Assembly: GCA_000151295.1 (NCBI GenBank)
Contig: GG745359.1
Coordinates: forward strand, 423,159-487,158
Length of the DNA stretch: 64,000 bases
Source: Allomyces macrogynus ATCC 38327
Lineage: Eukaryota > Blastocladiomycota > Blastocladiomycetes > Blastocladiales > Blastocladiaceae
Reading direction: 5' to 3'
The notes under the pieces are model-generated. The model was not told where the DNA came from. It was given only the letters and a program-made list of their open reading frames with translations, and did no database searches. A program made the translations under genes and the position numbers. Every line of letters starts with the position of its first letter. The stretch's first letter is position 1. Below are positions 1 to 11,176 of this stretch, one piece after another.

Positions 1-1356
1 GCCGCCGCGCCGCGGCGAGCGCCGGCGCCCCCCGCGGCATTCGGGGCCCGGTTCGTACGGGCAGGTAAGGGGACGAGAACCCTTCGGTCCGCGGTCCGCG
101 GCCACCGGGGTAGTAAGGAATCCGGCCGCCCGACGGGCCCGTCCGGGTTGGGCGGGACCGACACGTGGCGCCATTGAGGGCGGGTGCCGTGGCCAGCTGG
201 GGCGCGAGGCGTACGCGGGTGACGCGGACGGCAGGTGGAGGTGGCCCCGTGGCTGTGGCCGAGTCGTCCCCATGAGCTGGCGCGATGCGACCGCCATCGA
301 ATCGGCGTGCGGCCGCGGGCGAGGTCGGCCGCGCTGTGCGGCATTGACGGCGGTGGCGGGGGATAGGCCGGGTAGTCTCGATCGCGGCCGGCGGCGTGTG
401 CGTGCGCGGGCGGAGCAGCCGCAAAGTAGTCGTGGTAATAGTCGCTGCGCGGGTCCCTGGTCCTGTTGCTGCTGCCGCGCGGGCGCGTCGGAGGCCACGG
501 CGGTGGCAGCGGGCCGTCTGGCGCGTTGGCACGTCGCGTGCGCCCCGCACTGTGGCGCGCCAGAGAGGCGTGATCGGGGGGTAGAGTCGCAGGTGCAAAC
601 GCGGCGTGGTGGGGGGCGCGCGGTGTTGGTGTTGGCCATGCGGTGGAATCGTAGATGCTGGGCGGGCCCGCGGGCCACGACGACGGCGGCGGCGCGGGCG
701 CGCTGTGGGCGACAGCGGTGTTGGCGGGGCCAGGGCCAGGGCCAGGGCCAGGGCCAGGGCCGCTGCTCGGGTTCGGCGGGCGCGGCATGAGTGCCGAGAG
801 GTCTGGGTGGTGCATGGTACTGGTGTTGTTGGGCTGTTGGGAGGGTCGGTGCTGCTGAAGACGAGATGCGAGGGCGAGTGGTGGAGGCGTCGAGGCCAAC
901 CCGACAGAGTTGCGTGGCGGGCCGTTGGATCTTGACGCGATGGTGCGCGCGAGCGGAGTGCGTTTCGACGACGAGACGCGGAGCGCAACGGTGGGGGAGG
1001 GCTGCAAAGTGGAGGAGAGGGAAGGCTTCGCAGCAACGGGACGACGTGCGAAGCATTGGTGGGCACGGTCGCGACCAGGCAGCGCAGCCGATGCCGACCC
1101 CGTGGGCCCCTGTGGGCAGGGACCGCGCACGCCTGTCACGTGCCCATCGATGGTGCCTGGCGGAGACTTGGGGTTGCATTTGCATCGACAAATGAGAACG
1201 ACGCGGAACTTTAGAACTGTGATGCGTATATATCACGATGCCACGGCGGCGGCAAATGGAAACCAAGTACTGCCGGCCACCGTACTGGACGCGGCATGCG
1301 CAGGGGTGGGACTCCGCCCCGCCGTCCTCGCGTGCCCATCTCCTCTTCCCTGCCCT
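1..1356. other. GC-rich stretch without a supportable gene
   Basis: Forward-strand ORFs here are Arg/Gly/Ala-rich and overlap in all three frames, as expected from base composition alone. No ORF of note is open on the reverse strand. I recognise no domain, and no reading frame continues through plausible introns. A TATA-like run lies near 1228-1234. The stretch lies beyond the 3' end of the reverse-strand gene at 1357-3414 and may hold its 3' UTR. Confidence 0.5.
727..761. repeat. GGGCCA hexanucleotide microsatellite
   Basis: Nearly six perfect head-to-tail copies of GGGCCA. In forward frames they would read as alternating Gly-Gln or Gly-Pro, but no real gene is supported here. Confidence 0.9.
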
Positions 1357-3414
1357 TTACGCACCGACGCGATCCACGGTCGCGCCAGCCGCATCTACGG
1401 TCGCCGACGCTTGAGCGGGCACCCGATCTGCCGGGCGCTCGGCGTCGCCAGCCGCATTCACGTCGGCCGCCCCCTCCCCGTCAGCTGCGGCGCTCGTCTC
1501 AGCCTGCAAGTGCTGGAAGAACCGCGAGTCGAGCGCGCCGTAGCAGACACACCCTTGGCAGTACTGCTCGCAGTCCTCGTAACTGATTCCGCACCGCGAC
1601 CGCCGCGCCTGGTGCGTGTTCTTCAGCTGTCGACAGAAAGTAGTGTACCAGTCAGTGAATCGCCAATCACTCCCCCGATCACTCCCCCTTCCCCCAGCAC
1701 CGCGTAACCGTACGTACCGCCAAATACGTCTGCTTGAGCGACCGGTGCTCGATATCCCCCGTCTTCGCATTCGCGGCCACATGCACGGCACGAATCACGA
1801 GCGGCCAGTCCTCTTGCGGCACAATCACGCGCGCGCACTTGACCCAGCTCAAACACCGGTACTGCCCGCGCGCAACGTGCAGCTGTAGATTCGATTTGAG
1901 CCGGTTCCATTTCTTGCGCGTCATTCCGGCCACTTGGTGCGCGGCGGGGGTCGTCGGGTCGTTGAGCAACCACTCGGCCTGCGCCATGGTCGGCAGCGGG
2001 GTCTCGGAATACGCGGCTGGGGTGCTTGGCCGCGACCAGGGCCGAGACGGCGCGGTCGACGGCGGACGTGCCGCTACTGGCGGCGGGCGCGTGCCGGTTC
2101 GCAATGAGCAACGTCGCGACCATGAGCTCGTAGGTCTTGCGCGTGAAGACGTGGTAGGAGCGCTAGGGGGGCGGTCGTGAGTCACACCGTCCTCTGGAGA
2201 CCAGATATCTGAGTGGAGAAAGGACGTACGCGCGACTTGCACGCAGCCCCACCCTCCCCGTCCGCCTCGGCCTCGTTCTCCTCGTCCACGTTGTCATCCG
2301 CCTCATCCCCGTCCACCGGTGCAGGCCCGGCCGCCCGCGCCGTCTCCACCTGCGCGGCGGCCGCCGTGACAGCCACGGGCATCGACAGCACCATTTCCCC
2401 AAGCTCGGACCGCGCGTCTTGTCGCGCGCGTTTCGCCGCCGCCGGCACCGCCACCTCTGCCGCACCGACGGCGCGCGGATCTGCGGCCACCTGGTCGTTT
2501 TCGTCGTCGTGCGCGGCGCGCGCGCGCTTCCGAGCCGGCTGCAGCGTGCTCGGCTCGTCACTGTGGTACCAGCCGTGCGCGTGATCCCACGCGGATGGCG
2601 GTGCGGGCGGGGGTGCGGACGCGTGCGTTGCCGGCGGCCACCACGACGCATGGTCGTGGTGCGGGTGGTGCGCGAGTGGGACGCGCGCGTACTCGTCGTG
2701 CGTGTCGGTGGTCGCAGTGCATTGCGGGTACACCGGCGGCGGTGGCGGCGGCGGGTAATTCGCGTGCGCGAGCGCAGGCGGGTACCGGTGGTCGTACCGC
2801 GTCGACGGCGGGCCGGGCGGCGGTGGGACCATCCGGTCGGCGGTCCAGCTGGATCCCGCACGGTGGTGGTGGTGGTGGTGGTGGCGGTGGGAGTGATGCG
2901 TGTCCAGGTCACTGACCGACGGCCCCCACCGGCGCCGGTCGGCCGCATGGTGACGCGCCACGTGCGAATGATACGGCGCCTGCGGAGGGGGCAGAGTATG
3001 CGTTGCGGTCGGCGCGTGGGCGGGCGGATGAACGTGGGCGGGCGGTTCGCCGGATTGAGGGGAAGAGACGGTTGGGGCCGGCGCAGTCGTCGTTGAGTTG
3101 CTGCTGGCAGACGGTGCCGTGGCCAGCGCAGCCTCGAACGCCGGGTGCATGCCCGCGGGCCAATACACGTCCAGCAACGGGTCGTCGCACGGCGGGGCCG
3201 CCGCGGCCCACCATGGCGTGCGCGCGGCCGGATCACGCTCACGCGAGGGCGGACCGGGCGGCATGCGGTGCTGCTGCTGCTGTTGCTGCTGAGGGTACGG
3301 CGGGCGCAACGACAGTGACGGAGTCGGGGCGGTGCCGTGGTGGTGCGATGCCGTGGGCGGGCCGCCGTTGGCCGGGTCGTCGGCCGAGCAACGCGCGCGG
3401 GCGTGGTGATCCAT
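1357..3414 (-). CDS. His/Pro-rich protein with NOL4/GIN1-like integrase-type zinc domain
   Basis: The proposed start (3414-3412) opens a long low-complexity N-terminus: poly-Gln near 3280, a poly-His run near 2870, Pro-rich segments, then basic and acidic patches. An intron at 2163-2229 (GTACGT...TAG) joins in phase 0 to a segment beginning RSYHVFTRKTYELM. A change of frame near 2000-2050 fits a 51-nt intron but has a weak donor. The conserved part then reads TRKKWNRLK, a VIVPQEDWPLVIRAVH strand, EHRSLKQTYLA, an intron at about 1632-1715 with a GTACGT donor, and finally YEDCEQYCQGCVC. The H-x-S-L-K-x-T-Y and C-x2-C pattern is that of an H2C2 integrase zinc-binding fold as in NOL4 and GIN1. 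The conserved part is therefore probably a host protein carrying a domesticated integrase-type domain. The family is clear to me; the function is not. It shares its upstream region with the divergent E3 ligase gene. Confidence 0.6.
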
Positions 3415-4119
3415 GGTGGGGAAGACGGTGCGAATGGTTGGCGGGACGTCGGGCGCGAAGGCGGGCCGGGTGCCAGGAGCGGGGACGGATTCAAGCTGCG
3501 CGAATGACTGGAGGGCCGCGTGTCGCAGAGTGCGGAGAGGAGAAGGATCCACGACGCGCCCGCCGATTTGGCTCGGGCGCCGCGTCGCGCCTGTCGCGCG
3601 GCGCTGGTGCGCGTCGTGCGCGCCGTGCCACCGCCGACCATGGCCGTGGCGGCGCGGTCGGCGAGCTCGCGTTTCGCCATGTGCCGCGCCGAGGCGGAGC
3701 GGTGCGACACAACGAGCGGTGGCCCGTTGTTCTCGTCGTCGGTGGCGATGGACCATATGCGTGTGGGCGGAGGCGTTCCGTCGGATGTGACGCGTGTGCC
3801 GTGACCTGCGTGAGGTTGGCGTGCCGGCGCGTGACGTGCGAGACACACAGTCGCTCTCCACATCGCATCTCCACCAAGCGGAAACCACAGGGTCCTACCA
3901 TGCCATTTCGGCTGGCTCGTCGAACACTCGCACACTCCGCTCTCAGCTTTCTTCTCCGCTTTCCTCTCCACCTCTTCTCCACCGCCGCGGCCAGCTCCTC
4001 GACGTGACATCCTCCTAGTCAACGACGCGAGCGACACCCAGCAACCAACTGGAACCCGACTGCAAGCAAGCACCAGCTGCACCCGCGCCTCGAGCCCGGC
4101 TCCAACCAAATTCGATACC
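3415..4119. promoter_or_regulatory. Divergent intergenic region
   Basis: About 700 nt separate the proposed start of the reverse-strand zinc-domain gene from the ATG of the RNF126-like gene. It should hold both promoters and 5' UTRs. The reverse-strand frame stays open to 3888, so the upstream gene could start earlier. C/T-rich tracts near 3945-4000 precede the forward gene. No recognisable TATA box is visible. Confidence 0.4.
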
Positions 4120-5562
4120 ATGTCGCAACCTTCTGACAGCCCCGGATCTCCGGCGTCCGGCCCGCGGTTCTGGTGCCACGCATGCCAAGAAGACGTGGGC
4201 CGCCTGCGCTCGGGCGCCGACCTGCGGTGCCCGACCTGCGCAAGTGATTTCCTCGAAGAGGTGAGCACGCTCCTTTACGATGGAGGCCATGACGGTTGAG
4301 CAACGAGCCTGACCCGTTTCTACTATAGCTGCCCGACGACCACGGCAGCGCCGACGACGCCGCCAACAGCAACCACGACGACCACGACCATGACCACAAC
4401 CCGTGGGCCGGAAACCCGCTCGCGTCGCTTCTTGGCATGGGCGGCGGTGGTGGAAGCAGCAACGGACCGGGCGTGCAGTTTGCTTACTATACGGGCACGA
4501 TTGGGCCGGACGGGATCAGGTCCTCGTCGGGCACGTTTGGGCCAGGTGGCGCGACGTCATCCTCGTCTTCGCGCCCGACCAGGTCTGGATCTGGATCGTC
4601 CAACCGCCGGTCGTCGAATCGCCCGCAGCAGGAGCAGCAGCAGCAGCAGACCGGTTCGGCACCGCTCGACCCGATATCGACGTTTCTGGATGTATTCATG
4701 GGTACGTGCTCGCGTTTGTTTCGGTTGGAAATGGTGTGGAATTGATCGATTGCTGTGCGAATCTAGGGCGCGCGTCGGGTACCACGAGCCCGATCCCGTT
4801 TGCCGTGCCCGGGATCCCGCTCATGGACCTCTTGTTCTCTGGGTACGTGATTGACGTCTCTTGACGACGTGCGCGCAACGAACCAGAACCTGACGCGTCT
4901 TGTTCATTGACCAGATTCGCCGGCAGTTCGGCAGGAGCGGGACCGGGAACGTTCAGTCTCGGCGACTTTGCGTTTGGCAAGGAGCAGATTGACCGGATCG
5001 CGACGCAGCTCATGGACCAGACAAAGTACGTGGATCACAGATGTGATGGCTCCTTGTTTTTAGTAGTGACTTGTGCGCTCATCTTCTCCCCCACGATCAA
5101 ACAGCACGCAGCAGCATCGCGCGCCGCCCGAATTCATCGAGCAGCTGCCGCAAGTCGAAATTGTCGAGGCACAAGTCGGTGCGATCATCTTTGTTTCCTT
5201 CTTCCTTTCCTTGCTGCGACTATCAAGTTCACCGCTCCTCGATCCCATGAACAGACAAAGCCCTCGACTGCGTCGTCTGCCAGGACAAGTTCACGCTCGG
5301 CGAGACCGTGACCAAGCTGCCATGCGACCACCTCTTCCACAAAGACTGTATTGTGCCCTGGATGGAGCGCAACGTGACGTGCCCAACGTGCCGCGCCGAC
5401 GTTGTCAAGGAGTGGGCCGAGAACAAGCAGAAGACGCCACGTGGCGAGAGCGGCAGGAGCAACAGTCGAGGTGGCAACGGCGCGGCTCGGAGCTCGGCAT
5501 CAGCGAGTGTTCAACCGGTCGTGCCTGGGTCGTGGGTGCCCGATATCGACCCGGTCGACTAA
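4120..5562 (+). CDS. RNF126/RNF115-like RING-H2 E3 ubiquitin ligase
   Basis: Six exons (4120-4260, 4329-4701, 4767-4842, 4915-5025, 5105-5178, 5255-5562) join in frame to 360 residues. The first exon encodes an N-terminal zinc finger with pairs CHAC and CPTC, as in the BCA2/RNF126 family. The middle is Gly/Ser/Gln-rich. A family-typical segment LGDFAFGKEQIDRIATQL precedes the RING. The C-terminal RING-H2 reads CVVC, then CDHLFHKDC, then CPTC. Family members transfer ubiquitin and use the N-terminal finger to bind ubiquitin or BAG6-type clients in quality control; that role is inherited from the family. Domain order and length match. The short acidic and Gln-rich tail beyond the RING shows nothing recognisable. 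Confidence 0.9.
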
Positions 5563-5955
5563 GGCGGAGCGCGAGCGAGATGAGAGAGGGAGTGAGTCCA
5601 TATACCATTCGGACCGGGGCGATGAGCGATGGTTGAATACAATTTTCTTGGTGGGCGCGAATCGCCTTGGCTGCGGGCAGCATGCGGACCAGGACGTGTC
5701 GGCTATTCTGTTTCTGGTTGGCGATTGCCCTCACCCATTTCTTCCATCCGGCCAAGCAAGGGTCAAAGTTAAAGTAGAATTCCTCTCATTTCCGTGTTGA
5801 TCAACCTACGTCGTCTCACAACCAACGGTCATCGCTTGCCTCTCTCCCCATCACATTCCGTCGACTGTCGAAACTGCAGCTCCTGCCGCAGCCACTTCCC
5901 GCAAACCAAGCGCACTAACTACCCGCACTCGCGCAGCGCCGCTCGCCCTGTCACC

Positions 5956-6747
5956 ATGAACTCGTCGTCGCCCTCCACGCGCGGCGCGCGCGGCGCCGCC
6001 GCGGGCCTCGCGACTGCCAACAACCCCGGCCAACTCAGCACCGCGACGCAAAACCTCCTCCACTCGATGCTCGCCAAGTCGAACCTGTCGCGGCGCGCGC
6101 AGGCCGACCTGCTCGCGCAATTGCAGCAATGTCCTACACACCATCGCTCCCGCCGTGCCGTCCTACGAGACAGACGAGATCTGACACGCGTGTCCGTCGG
6201 CGTGTGTAGCTGCAACGGGCGCCCTCCCAGCCCCACGACGCACCGCGGCCGCGGCAGTCCCGCCGCCCGCGATCGCGGGTCCCAAGGTGGTCTACCGGAT
6301 GGAGCAGGGCCAGCACCGGCCCGGGCGGAGGACGAAAGCCGAGATTGCCAGGGATCCGGCGGCGTATGCGGTGGAGCCGTTTCGTCCCTCGCCGACGCGT
6401 ATTTATCTTCACGCTGTCGTGTGGATCGGTCTCGACTCGGCGACTGACGACCGCGGTGTCTAGGCGACCGGCAAAAGGACATTGCTGCGCTCCAGGCCAA
6501 GATGAGCTGCGAACTAGCGGCGGCCGCTGCACCGCCCGCGTCGCGCGCACCCGCTGGGCCCGCCGAAAAGCCGAAAGAGGCGGACCCGATGGCACAGTTG
6601 TTGGGCGAGATTGAGGAGCGCGCTGAGTGGCTCGCGGCCATGGAGGAGCTTGGGCAGGCGGGCCAGTACCGGCAGCAGATTCAGACGGAGATCAATTTGC
6701 GCGTGAGCCAGATGGAGCGGTTGGCCAAGGAGGCGGACCGGGGGTGA
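5956..6747 (+). CDS. UPF0193 (EVG1/C22orf23-like) protein
   Basis: Three exons (5956-6130, 6210-6398, 6464-6747) give 215 residues with consistent phases. The N-terminus holds an ATQNLLHSMLAKSNLS segment. The middle reads KVVYRMEQGQHRPGRRT and PFRPSP. The C-terminus carries EIEERAEWLAAMEELGQ and QIQTEINLRVSQMERL, the diagnostic end of UPF0193 proteins. Members are conserved mainly in organisms with motile cilia, so a flagellar role in zoospores is plausible. No enzymatic motif is visible. The gene converges on CDK7. Confidence 0.8.
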
Positions 6748-7298
6748 GGATGGGACGTGGACTTGAGAGAGGAGGGAGGAGAGGGACTGGGGATTTGCAT
6801 CTAGGAACGAATGACACGCGTTGTCTTGGCCAAAGTCTGGCTGTAGGTGGCCGGTGGCAGAGCGTTTGAGGACTCTCAGAACGAGGCTGGGTCGTCTTGC
6901 TCATGAAAGGTCGGCTTCCGTCAATGTGAAGGAGTGTCGAGGCATGGTGCGGCTCTCGCTCGGAGGGCGCTCATAGCGGGGTCCAGGCGATACACGACGT
7001 GGAGGCGGCGATCTCGGCAACGACAGCTGCAGGTGCAGACGACAACGGAGGCAGCGGGAGACGCGGAGGGCGTTGACTTGGCGCGTCGTGGATGTCGCGT
7101 GACTGTCTCGCAGCAGTACTCTGAGCCTCCACAGTTTCTTGGAGGCGCGCTCAAGCTTGCGGCCGAGCGGCGCGGCCGATGCCTGTCGACACGACCTGGA
7201 GCTGCCAAGAGCTCGACATGACCAGGCCAAGCCCGTGTCTCTCATTTCATATTCAGACCACGCAATATATGTCCCTCCCCCCGTTCTCCACATCGCCA
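6748..7298. other. Convergent 3' spacer between UPF0193 and CDK7
   Basis: About 550 nt between two converging stop codons. Only short overlapping ORFs are present and none shows a recognisable domain. Nothing supportable beyond 3' UTRs and terminators. Confidence 0.5.
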
Positions 7299-8754
7299 TC
7301 ATGCCACGCGCTGCATCTTGCGCGGCTTCTCTCCCAACGGCGCTCCTCCTGCTCCTCCCGCCCCTCCCGCCGGCGGCGGTGGCCGCGCACGCCGCGCCCC
7401 CGGGGCCAACCCCTCCCTCGCCCTCGCCGGATCCCCCAACACGCGCCTAGCCGCGACCTGTCTGGGCGGCGGTGGTGCTGGCCTCGGCAACCGATCCGCG
7501 CGTGTCGGCCTCGGCAAATTCGTGAAATACGGATCGTCCAGGACATCTTCTGCTGCGGGCCTCAGGACCGGGTTATACGTGAACATGCGTTCGAGCAAGG
7601 CGAGCGCGTCGTTGGCCGCACCACCGAAATAGCCCGCGAGTGGTTTTTTCGGGTACGGGTGCCACGAGACGGGCGCCAAGGCTGGGAGCGCCGGCCAGTC
7701 GTCGGCGGTGGGCGTGCCGAGCGCTTGGAAGATGGCGGTGAGTTGCGCGAGGTCGGTTTCTTTTTCGCCAGCGAGAAAGGGGACGCGCAGCATCAGTTCG
7801 GCAAAGATGCAGGCCGCTGACCAGATGTCGACGGCATACGAGTAGTATTTGGCCCCGAGAAGGAGTTCGGGCGGGCGGTAGAAGCTATGGCAAGGAGTGG
7901 GGAAAGGTCAGCGACACGATGTTGGCGTGGATCGAACGGGGAAGGAATGGGGCGTACATGGTGATGACTTGCGGCGTCATGGGGCGGCCCATGACGGGGT
8001 CCTGGCCAAAATCGCGCGCAAGACCAAAATCTGCGAGTTTCAGCTGGCCCGTGCTGGAAATGAGCAAGTTGTTGGGCTTCAAATCCTGTCGCCGAGAGAG
8101 ACCAGCGTCAGTTCCACAACATGCGAGCAAGAAATCGCACGACCAATCGCAAACGTACTCGATGCAAGATCCAATTCTTGTGGCACCATGCGAGCCCTCG
8201 CATCATCATGAGCATCCACGCCTTGATATCGCCCGCCTGGAACACGAGCGACTTGTCTTTGATGAGCCGGTCGAGATCCGTGTCGAGAAACTCGAGGACC
8301 AAGTGCAGGTTGGGGCCTTTGCGGAACACGTCGATCAGCTCAACGACGTTTGGGTGATGCAGTTCCTGCAGCGCCTTGAGTTCGCGAATCGCCGACAGGT
8401 CCATGCCCATTTCGCTCGACTGCATGAACAGACCCATCTTGATTTTCTTGATGGCGACGACGCGGTTGGTCGACGTGTCGCGGCCTACGATGTTGGGCAA
8501 CACGCGGGATCAGATCCCTGCACCAAGACGAGCCTGTCCATGCGACGAGGTGCGATGTTACCCTTGTAGACAATGGCGTAACCACCACGGCCGACCTCCT
8601 CCTCTCGCCGGTACCGCTTGCTGCGCTCCTCGGCGGTCATGGCACGCGGTCTTGCCGTGGCTGACAGGTGGTCGTCGGCGGATGTCGCAGCAGCAGTTGT
8701 TGGTGCTGGGCCCGGCGTGCTGGCCGCCGGCGGCAGTGGTTGGCTGGATGTCAT
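7299..8754 (-). CDS. CDK7: Cyclin-dependent kinase 7 (TFIIH/CAK kinase)
   Basis: Four exons (8754-8562, 8484-8159, 8085-7958, 7884-7299) give 410 residues. Visible kinase motifs: glycine loop [16 protein letters not shown] lysine, [15 protein letters not shown] helix, ILHRDLKPNN catalytic loop, LADFGLA magnesium loop, and the CDK7-type [12 protein letters not shown] and [13 protein letters not shown] segments. CDK7 phosphorylates the RNA polymerase II C-terminal domain within TFIIH and activates other CDKs. The activation segment keeps a Thr (MTPQVIT), but the usual T-R-W-Y-R is T-I-F-Y-R across the splice junction. The first 50 residues are Ala/Ser/Pro-rich. An upstream in-frame Met at 8997 is possible, but the family normally has a short N-terminus. 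The C-terminus is Pro/Arg/Gly-rich. Confidence 0.92.
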
Positions 8755-9052
8755 AGTCGCGACTTGCCGCTGCAGCTGCAGCAGGTCCTGCTGTTCCTGG
8801 ATCGAAAGGAAAGAGAGACGAGAGATGTCGACGATGCGGTGACGGTCGAGTGCAGGTTGGAGGTTGGGCGCGGTCGCACGGTTAGACGTGGTCGCGCACG
8901 GCCGCTCCAAGTCATTCGATGAAACATGATACATGGGTACCCATACACAATACGCTGCTGGCCGCGTCCTGTGCTGGCCGCTGGCCACCACCCGCAATCC
9001 TTCTCTTGTGGAACGCGCTGCCGCTGAGACCCCACACCAACATTGTTGTCAC

Positions 9053-9062
9053 AAATATATAT
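9053..9062 (-). promoter_or_regulatory. Possible TATA element upstream of CDK7
   Basis: ATATATATTT on the reverse strand, about 300 nt upstream of the CDK7 start, in a 386-nt spacer that also holds the 3' end of the photoreceptor gene. Position and sequence are suggestive only. Confidence 0.3.
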
Positions 9063-9139
9063 CCAACCCCTCACGCCCGCGCCTCTCTGCGGCGGCCCGT
9101 CCGCCGCTGCCGCACCTCCCACGGCGCGGCCCTGCCACC

Positions 9140-11129
9140 TCATCCTCCCCCTCCTCCAGCCGCACGCGCAGAACTGCTGCTCCCACCACTACCCGACCCC
9201 ACCCCCGCGCCATTCCCCGTATTCTGTCTCTTCTTGGACCGCGTCGCCGTATCCACCTCGTCCAACTCGGCGCGCAACCTACGATTCTGCAATCGCAACT
9301 GGTGCAGCTCGTACTGCCACGACGTGCACCGCACGGGACTCAGGACATCAAACAAATCATCCGCGTCCTCGACCACCGAGAGCGCGGGCGCCGCACGAAT
9401 CCCCCACCCGTTCCCGCCCATCGGCACGAGCGCCGGAACACCAGGAATCGCGGGCATCGCGTCGTCCCCAGTCGCGGCGGAACACCGGTGCAGCGCAAAC
9501 CGCACTCCACCGGGCTGTGCGGAATTGCCCGGGATCAACGCCGACGTGACGGACAGGTACTCTCCCTTCTTGTTCTTGATCCGGTGCGGTAATGCGACCA
9601 CGTGCGCGGCACGCACGAGCGCGAGCGCACGCCGCAGTGCGGGTAAGTCGTCGATATGCACCAGGTCGAGCAACGACTTGCCGACCAGTTCCGCGGGCGT
9701 GAATCCCAACAGCCCGGGGGCCTCGGCGGATACGTGCAGGAACAATCCTTCGAGCGCGAGTTTCGCCCATAGGTCGGCACCGCCGTGCGTTGGCAGCGGC
9801 GCCGTCGGATCCCCCACGACCAACCGCGCTGCCGCTGCTGCTGCCGACGTTGCAGCCAACGGCGTGCCCGCGACCGTGACGGGCCCTGAGGTGGTATCCG
9901 GCGACGCGTCGCGAATCCCGCCAACACGAGCGATATCCGCACGATGCACGCGCACAACTGGTTTCTCGCGGCCCGTCAGGACGACAAATTTCTTGCCCTT
10001 GGACTTCTCGCCTTGCGTGCACCGGCCCGCCACTTCCATCCACATGTACCCCGACCGCTTGCGCCGGATGCGGTAAACGATATGCACGGCCGATAAGCCC
10101 GTCGACGAGTCCTTGAGTTCGCGCATGACCGAGACCAAATCGCCCGGGTGGCAGAACTGCGACAAGGGTTTCCCAATCAACTCGGCCTCGTCGTACTCGA
10201 GCACGCGCTGGCAGTCGCGCGAGACGTAGAGGAACACGCCCTTGAGCGACAGAACGTGCACGAAATCCACTTGGTCGACCAGCGCGCGGTAGAACAGATC
10301 GGCCGCTTCCCCGGCGTGTCGAACTCCAACCAAATCGGTCACGTCCATGGCGAAATGGCCCGGCGCGTGGCCGACTCCACCACTCCCGCTGCTCCCACCA
10401 CCGCCTCCTGAAGTCGGCGCCGGGGTCACGGGCGTCGTGGTCGTGGTTGTTGCGGTACTCGTGATCCCGCCGCCCACGCGCCACCCGGCACGCGGGTCCG
10501 GGACTATGAGCCGCGCGGGCCGCGGCGGGACCGATTCCCCCGGCCCCGGCGGCGGCGCGTCTTCGAGCGGCGCGAGATCCACATCCATATTGTTCCCGCC
10601 CGCGGCAAGGGGCGTTGTATTCGCCGACAAGACCAACGACGCGGTCGTCGGGTGCGTGAGCATCGGGTGCGGCTGGTGCGGCTGGTGGTGCTGCTGCGCG
10701 GGTCGCGCATAGGCCGGCACTGCGGGTACGGGCGGGATCGATTCCTGCGGCGGCGGGCGCAGGACGCGCGGCACGGCAACGGGCGCGTCGGCGATCTGGT
10801 AATTCACGACGTAGGTGCCGTCCTTCATGCGGTTCATGATGGCATTGGGCTGTTCGACGAGATCCACTTGGAATCCGACAAAGTAGGCAATGTCGGTATC
10901 GTCGTCAGAGCCCCACGCGATTGGGATAATCGTGATCAGGTTGATAAACGGCTCGCCGCCCTTGCGGTAGTTGATGAGCGTGTACTGGCATTCGCGCTGC
11001 GACATGATCGACTGTTTCATCGAGGAGACGGACGCGTTGTCGGTATACCGCCGGTGCGAGCCTTCGTTGACGAGGCCATCTACAAGATCGGTTTCAAGTC
11101 AGGTCTCACTGTCTCACTGCAATCGACCA

Positions 11130-11176
<47 letters not shown>

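Noticed and set aside
2163..4268. 701-codon reverse ORF, Arg/Pro/Thr-rich
   Set aside because: A frame-shifted shadow of the His/Pro-rich gene in the same region. It has no domain, and the other frame joins properly to the zinc domain.
8754..9139. A missing GATA zinc finger for the photoreceptor encoded in a downstream exon
   Set aside because: I read the reverse strand through this spacer and found no pair of CxxC motifs in any frame.
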